Of a DNA stretch of 64,000 nucleotides, positions 22,486-35,701 are shown in pieces. Under the pieces are notes generated by a model that saw only the letters and a program-made list of their open reading frames with translations, was not told the origin of the DNA and did no database searches. Each line of letters starts with the position of its first letter. Within the stretch, counting starts at the first letter, position 1. The DNA lies in assembly GCF_000165425.1 (NCBI RefSeq), contig NW_001798959.1:16033-80032 (forward strand), written 5' to 3'. The position numbers and the translations under genes were made by a program. Source of the stretch: Paramecium tetraurelia. Taxonomy: Eukaryota > Ciliophora > Oligohymenophorea > Peniculida > Parameciidae.

Positions 22486-25194
22486 ATGCTTAGCAAATAA
22501 GTTAAAAATTTAAAAGTGATAATCTTGTATTTCAATCTTACAGATTGTTTTGATTCTTTAATAGAATTAGAAAAATTGTCAGATCTCAAGTTACTTAATC
22601 GAAATACTATATATTCCGAATTTGGGTTATGATCAGAATGCCATGATAAGCAATCTCTACAACTTTATTACTTTTAAAAGCTAATTTAAGAAAATTTATC
22701 TAATGAAATCGATATACTGAATTTAACTTTATTAAGGATTAATTTACTCAAACTTGCACAAAATTTTGGAAAATGCTATATGAAAATTGTTATCCAATAC
22801 AATAACACTATATCATAAAATGACCAAAGCTAAATTGATAAACATATTAATTAGTTATTTGATGGCTTCTTAACTGAATAATAGGAAGTCATATTAGTTT
22901 CAAGAAATTTGAGAGAGTAGAAAATGATTTGTTATTTAAGAATGCCAATTGCAAACTTATAGATTTTTCAAATTAACAGTCTGAATTCTGAAGTTATTTA
23001 TGAAGAAGACGATCTTAGTTAAATTTTTCAATGCAAAGGATTTGATTAGCAATTTATGAGTCTTTTATAACTATCTTAAGGATATTTTTATTTTGAATAC
23101 AATGATTTCTGTTCTATTGGCTTTGATTGTTATATGTACATACAAGATTAGCTGCAAGTACTTTCAAACTAGATCCTGAAAAATATAATAATGTTTTAAT
23201 ATAATATAAATGAATTACTTGAATTACCAAATAGTTTAAAAGGTTAGAATTATTCAGATGAGGATATTAAACAATTTCAAAAATTATTATATTCTCTTAT
23301 AATTAGATTCAGGTAAATAATTAATGAAAAGAATTAATCTATTTCAACTATTGTCGAACAAATCTAATAAACTATTTAATATTGGGAGCATCGTATTTTA
23401 AATCGATTAAGAAGTTTGGCAAGAAATAACTTGAGTTTTAGTTCATATGCAAACAAGGAAAGGATTTTTTTATTTTAGTTTGAGTAGATTATTGAAGCAT
23501 ATAGCGAAAAATAAAAATTATTTCAAGATGAAACTTAAGATGAAATATTAAGTAGTTTTTTAAAATAGGATTTGGAAATAATATCTAAATAATGTGCAGT
23601 AGAGATTAAGTACTTTGATACTCATCTTCCTTACAGATTTAAATTGTTTTAAGAATCAAATAGGGTTTCAAATTAATAAAAACCGATTTAAAAACCGAAT
23701 ATCTGTATATTAGGTTTGACAAAAACTGGTAAAAGTACATTGTTGAATATATTGATCAATCCCGAAAATATTACAATTTCTGACAATGGCAACCGTAAGC
23801 ATTTCTCTACAATTGACAAATAAAAGGGAATTTAAATATCCTAAACTTGTGAAAGTGAAACTAAATCCACTTTTGATCGAGAAATTGATGATTTTGTATT
23901 CACAGATACACCTGGATTTGAAGATACTGATAGGGAAAATAGATTGATTAATTAAATAAAAATCTTTTCATAATTACAAAGATCTCCCTAATTAATCTTT
24001 TTAATTTTGATTGATGGATCAAAATTGTGTGAAAATAAAAATGAACTTTACTCAACTATTGAACATATCAATTTATTTTTTGGAGATAAACTATTTGAAT
24101 CTAAATTGGAAAACTTTATTATACCAGTATTTAACAGATTAGAATCCAATACCATGGATTATATAAAAAAAATATGGAACATACAAATAGAAGCAAACTG
24201 TTGTAACGAGAAAATCTCTTACTTCTTAAAAGCAATAAAAAATAGAATTGATAATTAGAGGTATATTTAACTATTGAATGCATCCAATTTTATTGATGAA
24301 ATAGAACTAAAAGATTTAATCTAATAGAAGTAAAAATATTAAGATTAAATTACCTAATTGATTAATGATAATAAAATTTCAGAGCAGCTTGGTTATTTAA
24401 ATAAATAAGCAATTTAATTATAAAAATAAATTGATATTAAATCAAATCAATCGCCATAAATTAACTATGAATTGTTATAGGGAATTAAATCAAACATTTT
24501 AGATTTAAGTAGATAATTATAAAATGAATAGATATAATAACAAGCAAAAATAGCTTTTATTTTGGAATTAAATGCTGAGATGAAAGAGAGTTATGATATC
24601 ATATTAACATACTAAGATGAAATATGCTAATGCCTTTTAACATAAGTTACTGATGTGATAATTAATAATCTTTTAAATAATCATTCTAGAAAAGTAGATG
24701 ATGTAATAAACCTATGTTCTTTAATATCAAATATTATAGAAAACTATAAATCATCAGAAAATATAAGTGTTTTTGCGTTTTTCGATTAAATAATATAACA
24801 ATTTATTAATCTTTTCAAAAATCAAATTTTGGTTATGGATTTAATTGATAAATTGAAGTCTGTTAATAACCTCTCTTAATTCATTAATAATGGATAAAAA
24901 ATATAAAATATTTCAGTTTAATACTTAGAAGATGAATTAGAACTAATTAAAAAAAGCAGTAGTAAAATATAAAATAATAAGCAAGTTTAAGATTTGAAGT
25001 TTAATAATAAATTAAAAAAAATTGGAATATATTTTTTAAAACTAATAAAATTGGTTGAAACCGCGTAAAACCTTGAACAAACTTCTCAATAACACTATGA
25101 AAGACTCAAGATGATAATTTTAAAGGATGAGTATGAAGAATTAAAAAATCTTAACGTCCAATATTAAATTAATGATTATTATTTTTATATTTGA
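22486..25194 (+). CDS. large P-loop GTPase (copy A) with one in-frame TGA
   Basis: A frame of 903 codons from ATG 22486 to TGA 25194 without introns, interrupted only by TGA at 22630-22632 (codon 49). The GTPase core lies about residue 405 onward: ICILGLTKTGKSTLLNILIN (G1), then FTDTPGFEDTDRENRLINQI (G3), FLILIDGSKLCENKNELYST and IIPVFNRLESNTMDYIKKIW (G4-like). This order resembles AIG1/GIMAP-type and other TRAFAC GTPases. A ~400-residue N-terminal region precedes it and a ~400-residue coiled coil follows (e.g. IEHINLFFG, KEQ-rich helices). It is paralogous to the minus-strand gene at 27805-30657 over its whole length. Either translation starts after the TGA (Met near 22776), or the copy is broken, or the base is an error. 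Confidence 0.75.
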
Positions 25195-25319
25195 TTTTTA
25201 TGATAAAAAGATTCATCCATACCTAAATCCATTAAAATTCCTCTATTCTTGTTGTATAAATAATTTTATTTAATTAATAATTTGTTTACGATGAATACTA
25301 TAATTATGAATAACTCAGC

Positions 25320-25434
25320 NNNNNNNNNNNNNNNNNNNNNNNNNNNNNNNNNNNNNNNNNNNNNNNNNNNNNNNNNNNNNNNNNNNNNNNNNNNNNNNNN
25401 NNNNNNNNNNNNNNNNNNNNNNNNNNNNNNNNNN
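25320..25434. other. assembly gap
   Basis: Run of 115 N. It removes the first exon(s) and start codon of the kinesin gene that follows. Confidence 0.99.
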
Positions 25435-27589
<2,155 letters not shown>

Positions 27590-27804
27590 AAGAAGAAGAA
27601 GAGATCAGTTCTAAGATGAAGAATACCTTCTATTATTGAAATATGTAAAGTATTTCTATCATTATATCTATCTCTAATTATTTAAAAATAAAATTAATAT
27701 CTTATCCTAAATATTATACATGTCTCGAATGTAAGTTATAATTTATTATTTTTTCAGTAATTATTCATAAAAATATGAAGAATTTATCATGTATTATTAA
27801 TAGA

Positions 27805-30657
27805 TCAAATATTATCATAATATCCTATTCTAATTAATTGTAAAACTGCCTCATTATATTACTTTATATCTTATTCTAATTTTAATTACTTGATTTAGTA
27901 ATACAAATCATAAATAAAATAAAATGGAAAAGCCATTCTGATCATGTTAGGGTTAATTAAAGTCTTAATTTTGGTAAATATTCTTATTATTTAACATTCT
28001 AATATCTATGTTGTTATTGTATCCTTTACTTTTGTACAATTTGTTTTTAGTTTACATATGTTGGATTTTAGTTGTTAAAAATATTACTAGATTTCAATCT
28101 AGCCTGGGATACATATTGAGCATAAATAATGAAATTTAAATATTTAGGATAATTCTTTATCTAAATATTATATATTTTTTGCCATATCCAATTTTTCACA
28201 AATGTCCAAAAAAAATTATTCACAATTTATTTGTTATTTGTGAAACATCTATAAGCTGCCTTAGATATATTAAAGTAATTTCTCAATTTCATCTAATGAT
28301 CTTGATTTATATAAAATGTTATAAACAATTGCATCTGATATCAATTCATCAATAATAATATTAAGGTTGTTTAATTATTTTAAAACAATCTCAAAACTTT
28401 CTTTCATAGATGGTGTTAAAGATAATTATAAATTAAGTTGTTCATGTTGTTCCTTCTATTAATAAATTAGTAATTAACATTAACTTAAAATTTATTCTCT
28501 TAAATCATAAATGCTTGAACTTCTGATTTTAAATTCAATTTCAGAATTATTATTTTCTAGATCTTGAATTTGTTCTTCGATTTTCTCTTTTTAATTTCTC
28601 TTATCATTAATAAGTATTTCGTCTTGCTCTGCGCTTTGCTTTAATTATTAAATTTCATTAAATAGTTTTGCTTTTGTCTCTTACAACTAAATCAAATTAC
28701 TTGTGAAATAACTCTCTGCTTTTAATGTTAAAATATATTAATTGCTATCAATTTTATTTTTTAAAATCCTTAAAAATTCTTTCTCTTTTATATTATTGCA
28801 ATTATTCATAGTCTCTGTCTCCCATCTTTTTTTTATATCTGTCATCATACCTTAACTAACCTTTGTAAATACAGGTATAAGAATTTACTCTAAATTTTAT
28901 GTACTTATTTATTAATTAAAAAAATTATTTGTAAGTTCTATTAATTCCAATAAATCCTTTTTTGATTTATTAAGTTGTTCTCCATCTATCAAGAATAGAA
29001 TAACAAATTATTTTGATTTTTTTAATCTTAAAAAGATGTTGATTTGATTAATCAATCTTCTTTCTTCACATGTATCTCCTAATCCAGGAGTATCAATAAA
29101 TATCCAATCAGAATCATTAATTCTTATCCCTAAGTCGATTGTTTAGCAAGTTTAACTATTGTTTGTGTGAGAAATTAATATACTTTTATCAACATCAATT
29201 ACATCGAAACTTTAACTTTCTGAACTTGTTTTTACTAGTTTCATATTATCTGGATTGCTTATAATATTCATAAGAGTGCTCTTTCCTACTTTAGTTAACC
29301 CTAGCAAAACAACGTACTAACTATTGTCTGTACTTTAAAAATTGCTTGAGTTATGAAAAAGATTACTGAAAAAGAAGAGCCTTTAAGGTATGTAAGACTC
29401 ATAATGATCAAACCAAAATTTCAGTTATATTTAAAATTATTAAATTGTTTACTTTACATAATCAGATATCTAATATTCTTTGAAATATTCCAAAATGTTA
29501 TTATATTCTGATTAAAAATCAAATTAGAAATTAAGAATATTGTTTTATTATTCCGATAGATATTTTTTAATTTTCCAAGAAATATTTGGAATATCTTACA
29601 TATTTTGTAAATCTTCTTTAATGCATTATGAAGACTCTCTAACAATATTTAAGATATTGCAAATTAATATATATAATTACGATTTTTCTATTTCATGAGA
29701 TATTTTTTCCATAATTATGTAGATTAATTATTTTAAATCATTCTAATATTTCTTTATATTAGGATCGTTATTTTATTCCTTATTAAGGTTTGTTGGCAAC
29801 TCTAATAAAGATTTAAGTTAGAATTTTAATAGGGAAATTATTTTATTGAGTTCATAAAACACAATTAATATCTTATTTTAAATGTATTAATTGCAAGAGT
29901 ATCCAATAGACTTAAAATATATATCCTTCTACATTACTGTAATTCTATTAGTGCTAATTTAGTTAAAATAATTAACAGTTATTTCGGAAACGTCCATTTG
30001 TATCAATTCATTTTGGAATTCTTATTGATTAAGAATATATATTTATCCGAACTTTTCATATTAAATAATTTCTAAATCACCATTTGTATTTTCTTTATTA
30101 CTTTAGACACAAAATATCATAATATCCTCATTAGCTTCTTCGAAAAATCCTTCAAATAATTAATATATTCGATGTTTCATTTTTTTTTCTAATTCATCTA
30201 CATTTTACTCTTTATTAAATTAAACTACAAATGTCAATCTTTTAAATTTATTTTTTTCCAAAAACCATTTCACAAAGAGTTTTATTTTTGATAATTAACC
30301 ATAATTTATTACTTCAAGTTGATCATCAACTTTGATAATGTTCTAAAAGTATGCTATAATTTACTAATCATTATCTTTCTTTAAAAATCCATCATTCCAG
30401 CTCTTAATTATATTTGGATTTATCGCTTGTTAAGATTAATGGTAAAAAAATTTGTCGTTTGTAAAGTTAAAATAAAACAAGCATTAATCCATTATATTTT
30501 AAAACTCTTGATTATTGTTGAGTTGGAATTATTTAATATCCTCCAATTCTTGGAATATTGTTTTTATAGATGTATATTCTTTGTTTTCTAAGTCTTGAAA
30601 TCCTGTTTAAGTAGAGTTTTCTTCCTATATCATTCCAATTTAAGATAATTCTATCAT
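27805..30657 (-). CDS. large P-loop GTPase (copy B)
   Basis: Uninterrupted frame of 950 residues, no introns. Starts MIELSQIGMIQEENSTQTGF. GTPase motifs: VVLLGLTKVGKSTLMNIISN (G1), DWIFIDTPGLGDTCEERRLI (G3), VILFLIDGEQLNKSKKDLLE and ILIPVFTKVSQGMMTDIKKR (G4-like, the TK pair fits the AIG1 pattern). The N-terminal ~430 residues have no recognised domain; the C-terminal ~400 are coiled coil (KAKLFNEIQQLKQSAEQDEI, KRNQKEKIEEQIQDLENN) ending LIRIGYYDNI. It is homologous to copy A around the P-loop and beyond. Both flank the kinesin-13 gene in opposite orientation, so this is an inverted gene pair. In known families such GTPases act at membranes or scaffolds; no role can be set here. Confidence 0.85.
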
Positions 30658-30714
30658 TTTTATAATAAAAATGCAATAATATTTATATTATTATTTTAAT
30701 TTTAAAATAGAAAA

Positions 30715-31280
30715 ATGGAAGAATTATAGGTTATAAAAATAATTATTGTTGTTGGTGAACCATAAACAGTAAAACCCTCATTATTCTAATAATATGGCTT
30801 TAATGAGTTGACTCATAATCATCAAACAACAATAGGGTATGATTTTGCTTAAAAGATGTTAACGAAAAATGGCGTCAATTTGAAACTTTAGATTTGGGAT
30901 GTAGCTGATTTTAAATATAATTATAGCACTCACATAGAATATTTTAATTGTAAGGTTATTAATTACCTTAAAAATTTTCCTTATTTCTTTATTATAAATA
31001 TAACATATCTATCTTTAATCCTTGTGATTTCTCCATTTGTAAATTTATAATTGATTGAAGTTAGAATTTGGTTTAGACTTTTAATTCTAATGATGTAAAA
31101 TGTCTTGTATTAAGTACTAGTTTCGATAATGAACGACTTTTGATTTAACCTCGAACGATAGCAAGCAAAAGTAGAGCACTTAAAAATTTAATGTCAAAAT
31201 TTGATTTCCATGAATGTGATGATACATTATTTAACCTTTAAGTCAGATATCCACCGCATTTTCTCATTACATATAACTGT
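30715..31280 (+). pseudogene. degenerate Rab-like GTPase
   Basis: The frame from ATG 30715 reads MEELQVIKIIIVVGEPQTVK, then NHQTTIGYDFAQKM and VNLKLQIWDVADFKYN, clearly matching the Rab layout (P-loop, TIGxDF, LQIWDTAGQE). The P-loop is destroyed (GEPQTVKPS where GxxxxGKT/S is needed) and the G3 DTAGQ is DVADF. After a poorly defined region around 30960-31020, homology resumes (NPCDFSICKFIID, then SQNLVQTF, VKCLVLSTSFDNERLL) with a TGA where Rabs have the conserved Trp of the alpha-3 helix. The G4 NKxD is absent. A non-functional remnant is the best reading; a nucleotide-free pseudo-GTPase is the alternative. Confidence 0.7.
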
Positions 31281-31713
31281 ATTCCCTATAAACCATAATA
31301 AATCATTATTAGATCTTAGTTAAGTCAACCAATGTTAGTTATTTTTGGTATATTTTATTTGAAGTTTATCTAAATGAATATTATTAATTTGGATAAAATT
31401 TATAAATGTGTTACAACTATATTAATAGTTTCTTAGATGTTCTACAAACATAAAGTTGAAGTTTTGAACGCAAATAAATAAAGAAATTTTTTGATAATTA
31501 GGTGATTTTAGGTTCTTCTACTTCTCTATATATTTTTAAAGTTCCAATCACTAAGGCTCTGATTTTATTATTTTATATGCAATTGCATTTTCATTCCCTC
31601 TTTTTTCCAAAATAAATTATAAATTTGAAGCGAGTAACATACAAAGAAATATCAATTGATTCAGAATGTACTCTTTTTCCTTTAAATATAAAATGATATT
31701 AATAAAATTAAAT
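31281..31713. other. AT-rich spacer
   Basis: About 430 bp after the Rab-like remnant; no open frame of note and no motif recognised. Confidence 0.4.
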
Positions 31714-33439
31714 TCATGACACAAGTGCATCTTCACCAGCCATTGGTTCTAATGGGATATCTTCCACTTTTACAGGTACTTCATTCATTATGGTGTAGTT
31801 CTTCAATTTCTGATGTAGTATTCTTCTACACAACAACAAAACGGCGAGTAACAGTATTATTAGACCACTAGTAAATGTATAATTTTAATTAGTTATACCC
31901 TAAAACACTACCAAGAGCAATGACTAAATTTTCATCTTCTTCAAAAAAGAGAATTTCCTTGCCAGAAACTGTAAAATTATGATAGATGACACATTATGAA
32001 AATGGAGAGTAATCGTTGTCGGATTCTTTGGTGCTACATTAAGTGGAGTTCATAGTTAAGGAATAATGCTAATATTGAGATGATTAAATTACTGTGACAT
32101 CAGTTGATTGGGGTCTGCATTGTAACCAAGGAAAAACACTCTTGATGGCAAAGATATTGATATCATTATCAGATATGCCAACCATGAATGCTTATTTGTA
32201 ATAGATGGTAGCTTTTTAGAATGGTTCAAAATCTAATGCATTTTGATTGTATAATTTCTAAGTCTTAACTCTGAATTCCTCTACGTTTTCTAAATCAAAA
32301 TCTTCAAAGTATAATGGAACATCAATTTTATTCATATGTTTGTTGTAGATTGAATGGTAGATTACTCTATGAATTTCTTACCCAATCAGAATGGCGTATT
32401 GTTCCCCCATATAAACATCGAAGATATCCATGTCTTTGGAATAGATTCTATTGAAGTAATAATCATTGCTTTGTAGGAAGACTTCGATGGCATAGGGATC
32501 GCCAGAATCAGTGTTGGCAACTAGAATGAAAGTCTTTTTATAGAAATCAAAGGAAACAACGTTTTTTAGATAGATGATGATACCAGTATCCTCATATTGA
32601 CTGACTGAAAATATTTCATAAATTAACAATCCCACATCAGCATTTAACAAATAGAGTTGAGTGCTTTCTTCATTTGTCAAGACTTCCAAAAAGTTACCAT
32701 TCAGATTCAAACTTGTGAGATATTCGAAATTGTTTTTATTATCAAACAGATACACATCAACACCATCTCTACCATAAGCGGCATAGAGTGTCTGCAACTT
32801 TTCACAATAATGGATATGTTGGGGTGTTTATTTTTTATTCAAATTCAATTGAGTAAATTAATCGGTTAGGGTATTCACTATGAATGCATCTTACAATGTG
32901 AAGATTATGCAACTATTTGTATTGCACACTATCTAATGTGAATCACTCGTTGGTTTAATTGATGGTATCTATATGATTTTTACTCTTTTGAAATTTTTTA
33001 TATTATCTCCATCAAAATCAATGTCCATTACGATCAAATGATTATCACTTCTGGTTGCAAAGACTTAGTTAGTCTCAATGTAAAGAGCTGTAAAGAATGC
33101 ATTGGTAGAATTCGATTCGAATGTTTCCATGAAGAGGTCTTGATACACTAATCTTCTTGCGTATGGATAGCAATCAGGCAATGTAAATGGATCAAGTGTT
33201 GTATTGGGCATCATTTCAATGGATTGGCCATCTATGATTTAATTGAGCTTCATATCGTAAACCCCAGGATAACTAGATGATAGATTAAGACACACTGCTC
33301 ACCTGTTGTATTGCAATAACAATGTCTGTCCAACATTGGGACTGTATTCTGTGTGCAATATTTGCTCATTTATTTTAGTTAATGTAGGTTGTGTGATCCT
33401 TTGAAGTTTGGCTATTGCAAGCAAATAAAAAATAAACAT
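31714..33439 (-). CDS. type I membrane protein with beta-rich ectodomain
   Basis: Predicted 554-residue protein: two introns (30 nt near 33270 and 31 nt near 31880) leave an exact multiple of three. MFIFYLLAIAKLQRI is a signal peptide. The ectodomain is beta-rich with repeated short motifs typical of a propeller-like fold (NQVFATRSDNHLIVMDIDFD, LQTLYAAYGRDGVDVYLFDN, LNGNFLEVLTNEESTQLYLL, GEQYAILIG). One transmembrane helix GLIILLLAVLLLCRR follows, and a short acidic cytoplasmic tail ends VEDIPLEPMAGEDALVS. No family name is supported; proteins of this layout form multigene families in ciliates. Surface or secretory-membrane location is inferred. Confidence 0.7.
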
Positions 33440-33494
33440 TAATTCAAAATCGAAACAAAAAAAATCATTATTGCAAAAATCTATTCATTGGATT

Positions 33495-34504
33495 TCACTG
33501 TTCTTTATTAATTTGTTGAAACATTTTCTATTTTGATTTTTGATTCTTAATCTTCTGGATCACACCCATGATGCTTCCGATTTTAAGCGGATGAATTTTC
33601 AATGGTTCATCAGGAATAATCAATTTTTCCTTTCTTAACATCATTTCCAACTTTGAGGTTATGATGTTGGAATTCTTCTTTTTTACCAATTTGATTGCTG
33701 GAGTTGAGATCTTCCTATTGCTTTCAATAGATTATTATGATACACATCTTAATTTTGAGATTTTACTCATAAATTCATCAATAGCTTGTTTACTGCAATT
33801 GCTATCCTTCAGCCTCTAACGAATTCCCGTTATTATGGTTTGGTTTTTGTCTGTTATGTTCTTACGCAATGATTCGTTTAATTGTTCCATAGTACTCGCT
33901 TCAATTGAAGCCTGTTGTTTAGAATACAAATCAGCCACACTTTGATTGTTGGAAATTGTAAACTCTATCCATAATGCACAACTTTACTCTTGTGTATGAT
34001 TCTTTCCGGACTTTGAGAAATGAAAGTGTTTAGATCCTTAGGTGGCGATTGCTGCTATATCAATGTCCTCTCTGTTATTGATTTAATCTAATGATGATTC
34101 AATTTTATTATTCTCGATTTCCTCTCATCCCTCTCTTGAGTTTTCTCCCTGTATGATATTATACGAGGTTAACTGTTGCTAACAATTTTCTTCTGCATCC
34201 TTTGATCCAATATTGCTATTATCTCATCTATGTTTCCTGGCTCCGTGCAATCAATCGATTTATCCTTTAAATTCATTTTCGCTATTTCTTACTGCAATTT
34301 TTTTATGTTCATTACAATCGAATGTAAGTATGAAAAATAATCTTACTAACTATTATTTGCAGTCATATACTCCAAGTAGCTAATCTTCTATAATGCCCCT
34401 TAACTCAATCCCAATTTACTCATCACACTTTAAGTTGCCTAACAATCAAAATCAATCTTTTGTTCTAAAATTTGTTTCATCTCTTATATTGACATTTTAT
34501 GCAT
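33495..34504 (-). CDS. helical basic protein, unknown
   Basis: Predicted 328-residue protein after one 23-nt intron (GTAAAGTTGTGCATTATGGATAG); the length is a multiple of three. Starts MHKMSIQEMKQILEQKIDFD; a Met four codons in is an alternative start. The N-terminal third is helical (KLGLSQGALQKISYLEYMT, NIKKLQQEIAKMNLKDKSID), the middle is basic (REKTQERDERKSRIIKLNHH), and the C-terminal third is again helical (IEASTMEQLNESLRKNITDK, KLEMMLRKEKLIIPDEPLKI) ending KQKMFQQINKEQ. No known domain was recognised. Confidence 0.65.
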
Positions 34505-34980
34505 TTCTTTAATATAATATATATATAACTTATGTAAGATGATTTTCGATATAATTTAGATATATATGGCGATAATGATACCTAGAATAGATATTAGTGC
34601 GTATTTTAAATATATAATATGACATTACTACGTTGTAAGTCTAAGAATTTTAAATATTACAAAAATAATCACAATATCTACCTATTTTGTAAATAACCAA
34701 AAGTCATTTAATGTATTTAATGTGAGCATTCATCCTTACTGCTTGTAAATGCTGGACTATCTTACACTTAATGATAAGTATTTAGATGTTGATAATATTA
34801 CTCTAAAAGGAAAAGGTACTCCACTATCACAAGTAATTGTCTAATCCAAAAGAGAATTTACTATCTATCCTAATAGAGGATCTAAATGAATCAATTTTTT
34901 CTTTTCTAATCAGCTAATAGTAATGGATAAGCAAGAAATGATTAATTTATCGTTCTTGGTAATCATTAATTTTATTAATT
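34505..34980. other. spacer with overlapping small frames
   Basis: Two overlapping plus-strand frames open here under the ciliate code. One, from ATG near 34620, gives MTLLRCKSKNFKYYKNN... (about 50 residues). The other, ending near 34889, gives MLDYLTLNDKYLDVDNITLK... Neither has a recognisable domain and they exclude each other, so at most one is real; both may be chance or a decayed gene. The (TA)n tract near 34520-34530 is simple sequence. Confidence 0.3.
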
Positions 34981-35544
34981 ATGGGTGATAATAATTCCAA
35001 TAATTCTGATGGCATGCAATTATTGAAGACTCTTCTCACTGCAGACGTGCCATCCGAAGGATCTGTGATGTAATCTATTAGAAATGTATAAATGTATCTA
35101 ATCATAGAAAGTCAATTCATTGCTCAATAACAAATAATAGATATCCATTTTATAAGAATTACAATAGGCGTATGAGTAATAATCTATCATGTTAGAAATC
35201 TTGATAACGAATTCAAAGAGATGACTGACAATACACTTATGGGACTCAATGCCATATATTTTTCATCTGTTGTCCTCACATAATTTATGTTCACTCGAAA
35301 AGTCAGCAAAGTTGTTTTCCTTCTAAGTTGTGCTTATTTCAACTTTTATTTAATCCAACCCATTGAGATTGAATACAAACTACGCAAATTGGCTTTGTAA
35401 AACACTCTTGCTGGGTAGGAAGTCAGGAATCTTTATAGATTCTATTTCCAAGATCACGAATTTATAAAGGAAATGACAGAAAAGTGCAAATTGTATACAC
35501 AAGCTGATGAGATAAAAAAATAAATTTATTCCAGAAAATTGTGA
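34981..35544 (+). CDS. two-helix membrane protein, unknown
   Basis: Predicted 171-residue protein with two introns (22 nt, GTATAAATGTATCTAATCATAG, and 26 nt near 35170); the spliced length is exact. It starts MGDNNSNNSDGMQLLKTLL. Two closely spaced hydrophobic segments (LMGLNAIYFSSVVLTQFMF; VVFLLSCAYFNFYLIQP) form a likely hairpin near the middle, flanked by charged helices (KVNSLLNNKQQISILQELQQ; EVRNLYRFYFQDHEFIKEMT). Gly2 is followed by acidic residues, so myristoylation is unlikely. It could be an ER or mitochondrial small membrane protein; no family recognised. Confidence 0.65.
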
Positions 35545-35701
35545 TGTTGACTGCTCTCTTGTCATTATAATATAACTAAATCATCCGATCAAATCAATTA
35601 ATCAACTTTTTCTATTAATTTATAATTCATTAAAAATCTCTTCATAACCTATAAGTGATATGATTCTATCAAATTATTATTTTAATTGTATATATAATTA
35701 A

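Noticed and set aside
22320-22589. Minus-strand open frame of about 90 codons
   Set aside because: It lacks an ATG start, overlaps the 5' region of the plus-strand GTPase, and has no domain; AT-rich chance frame.
22630-22632. TGA as selenocysteine
   Set aside because: No selenoprotein family similarity and no visible SECIS-like stem downstream; a start downstream or base change is simpler.
34505-34980. Two overlapping 45-50-residue frames as genes
   Set aside because: They exclude each other, lack domains and no intron joins them to flanking genes.
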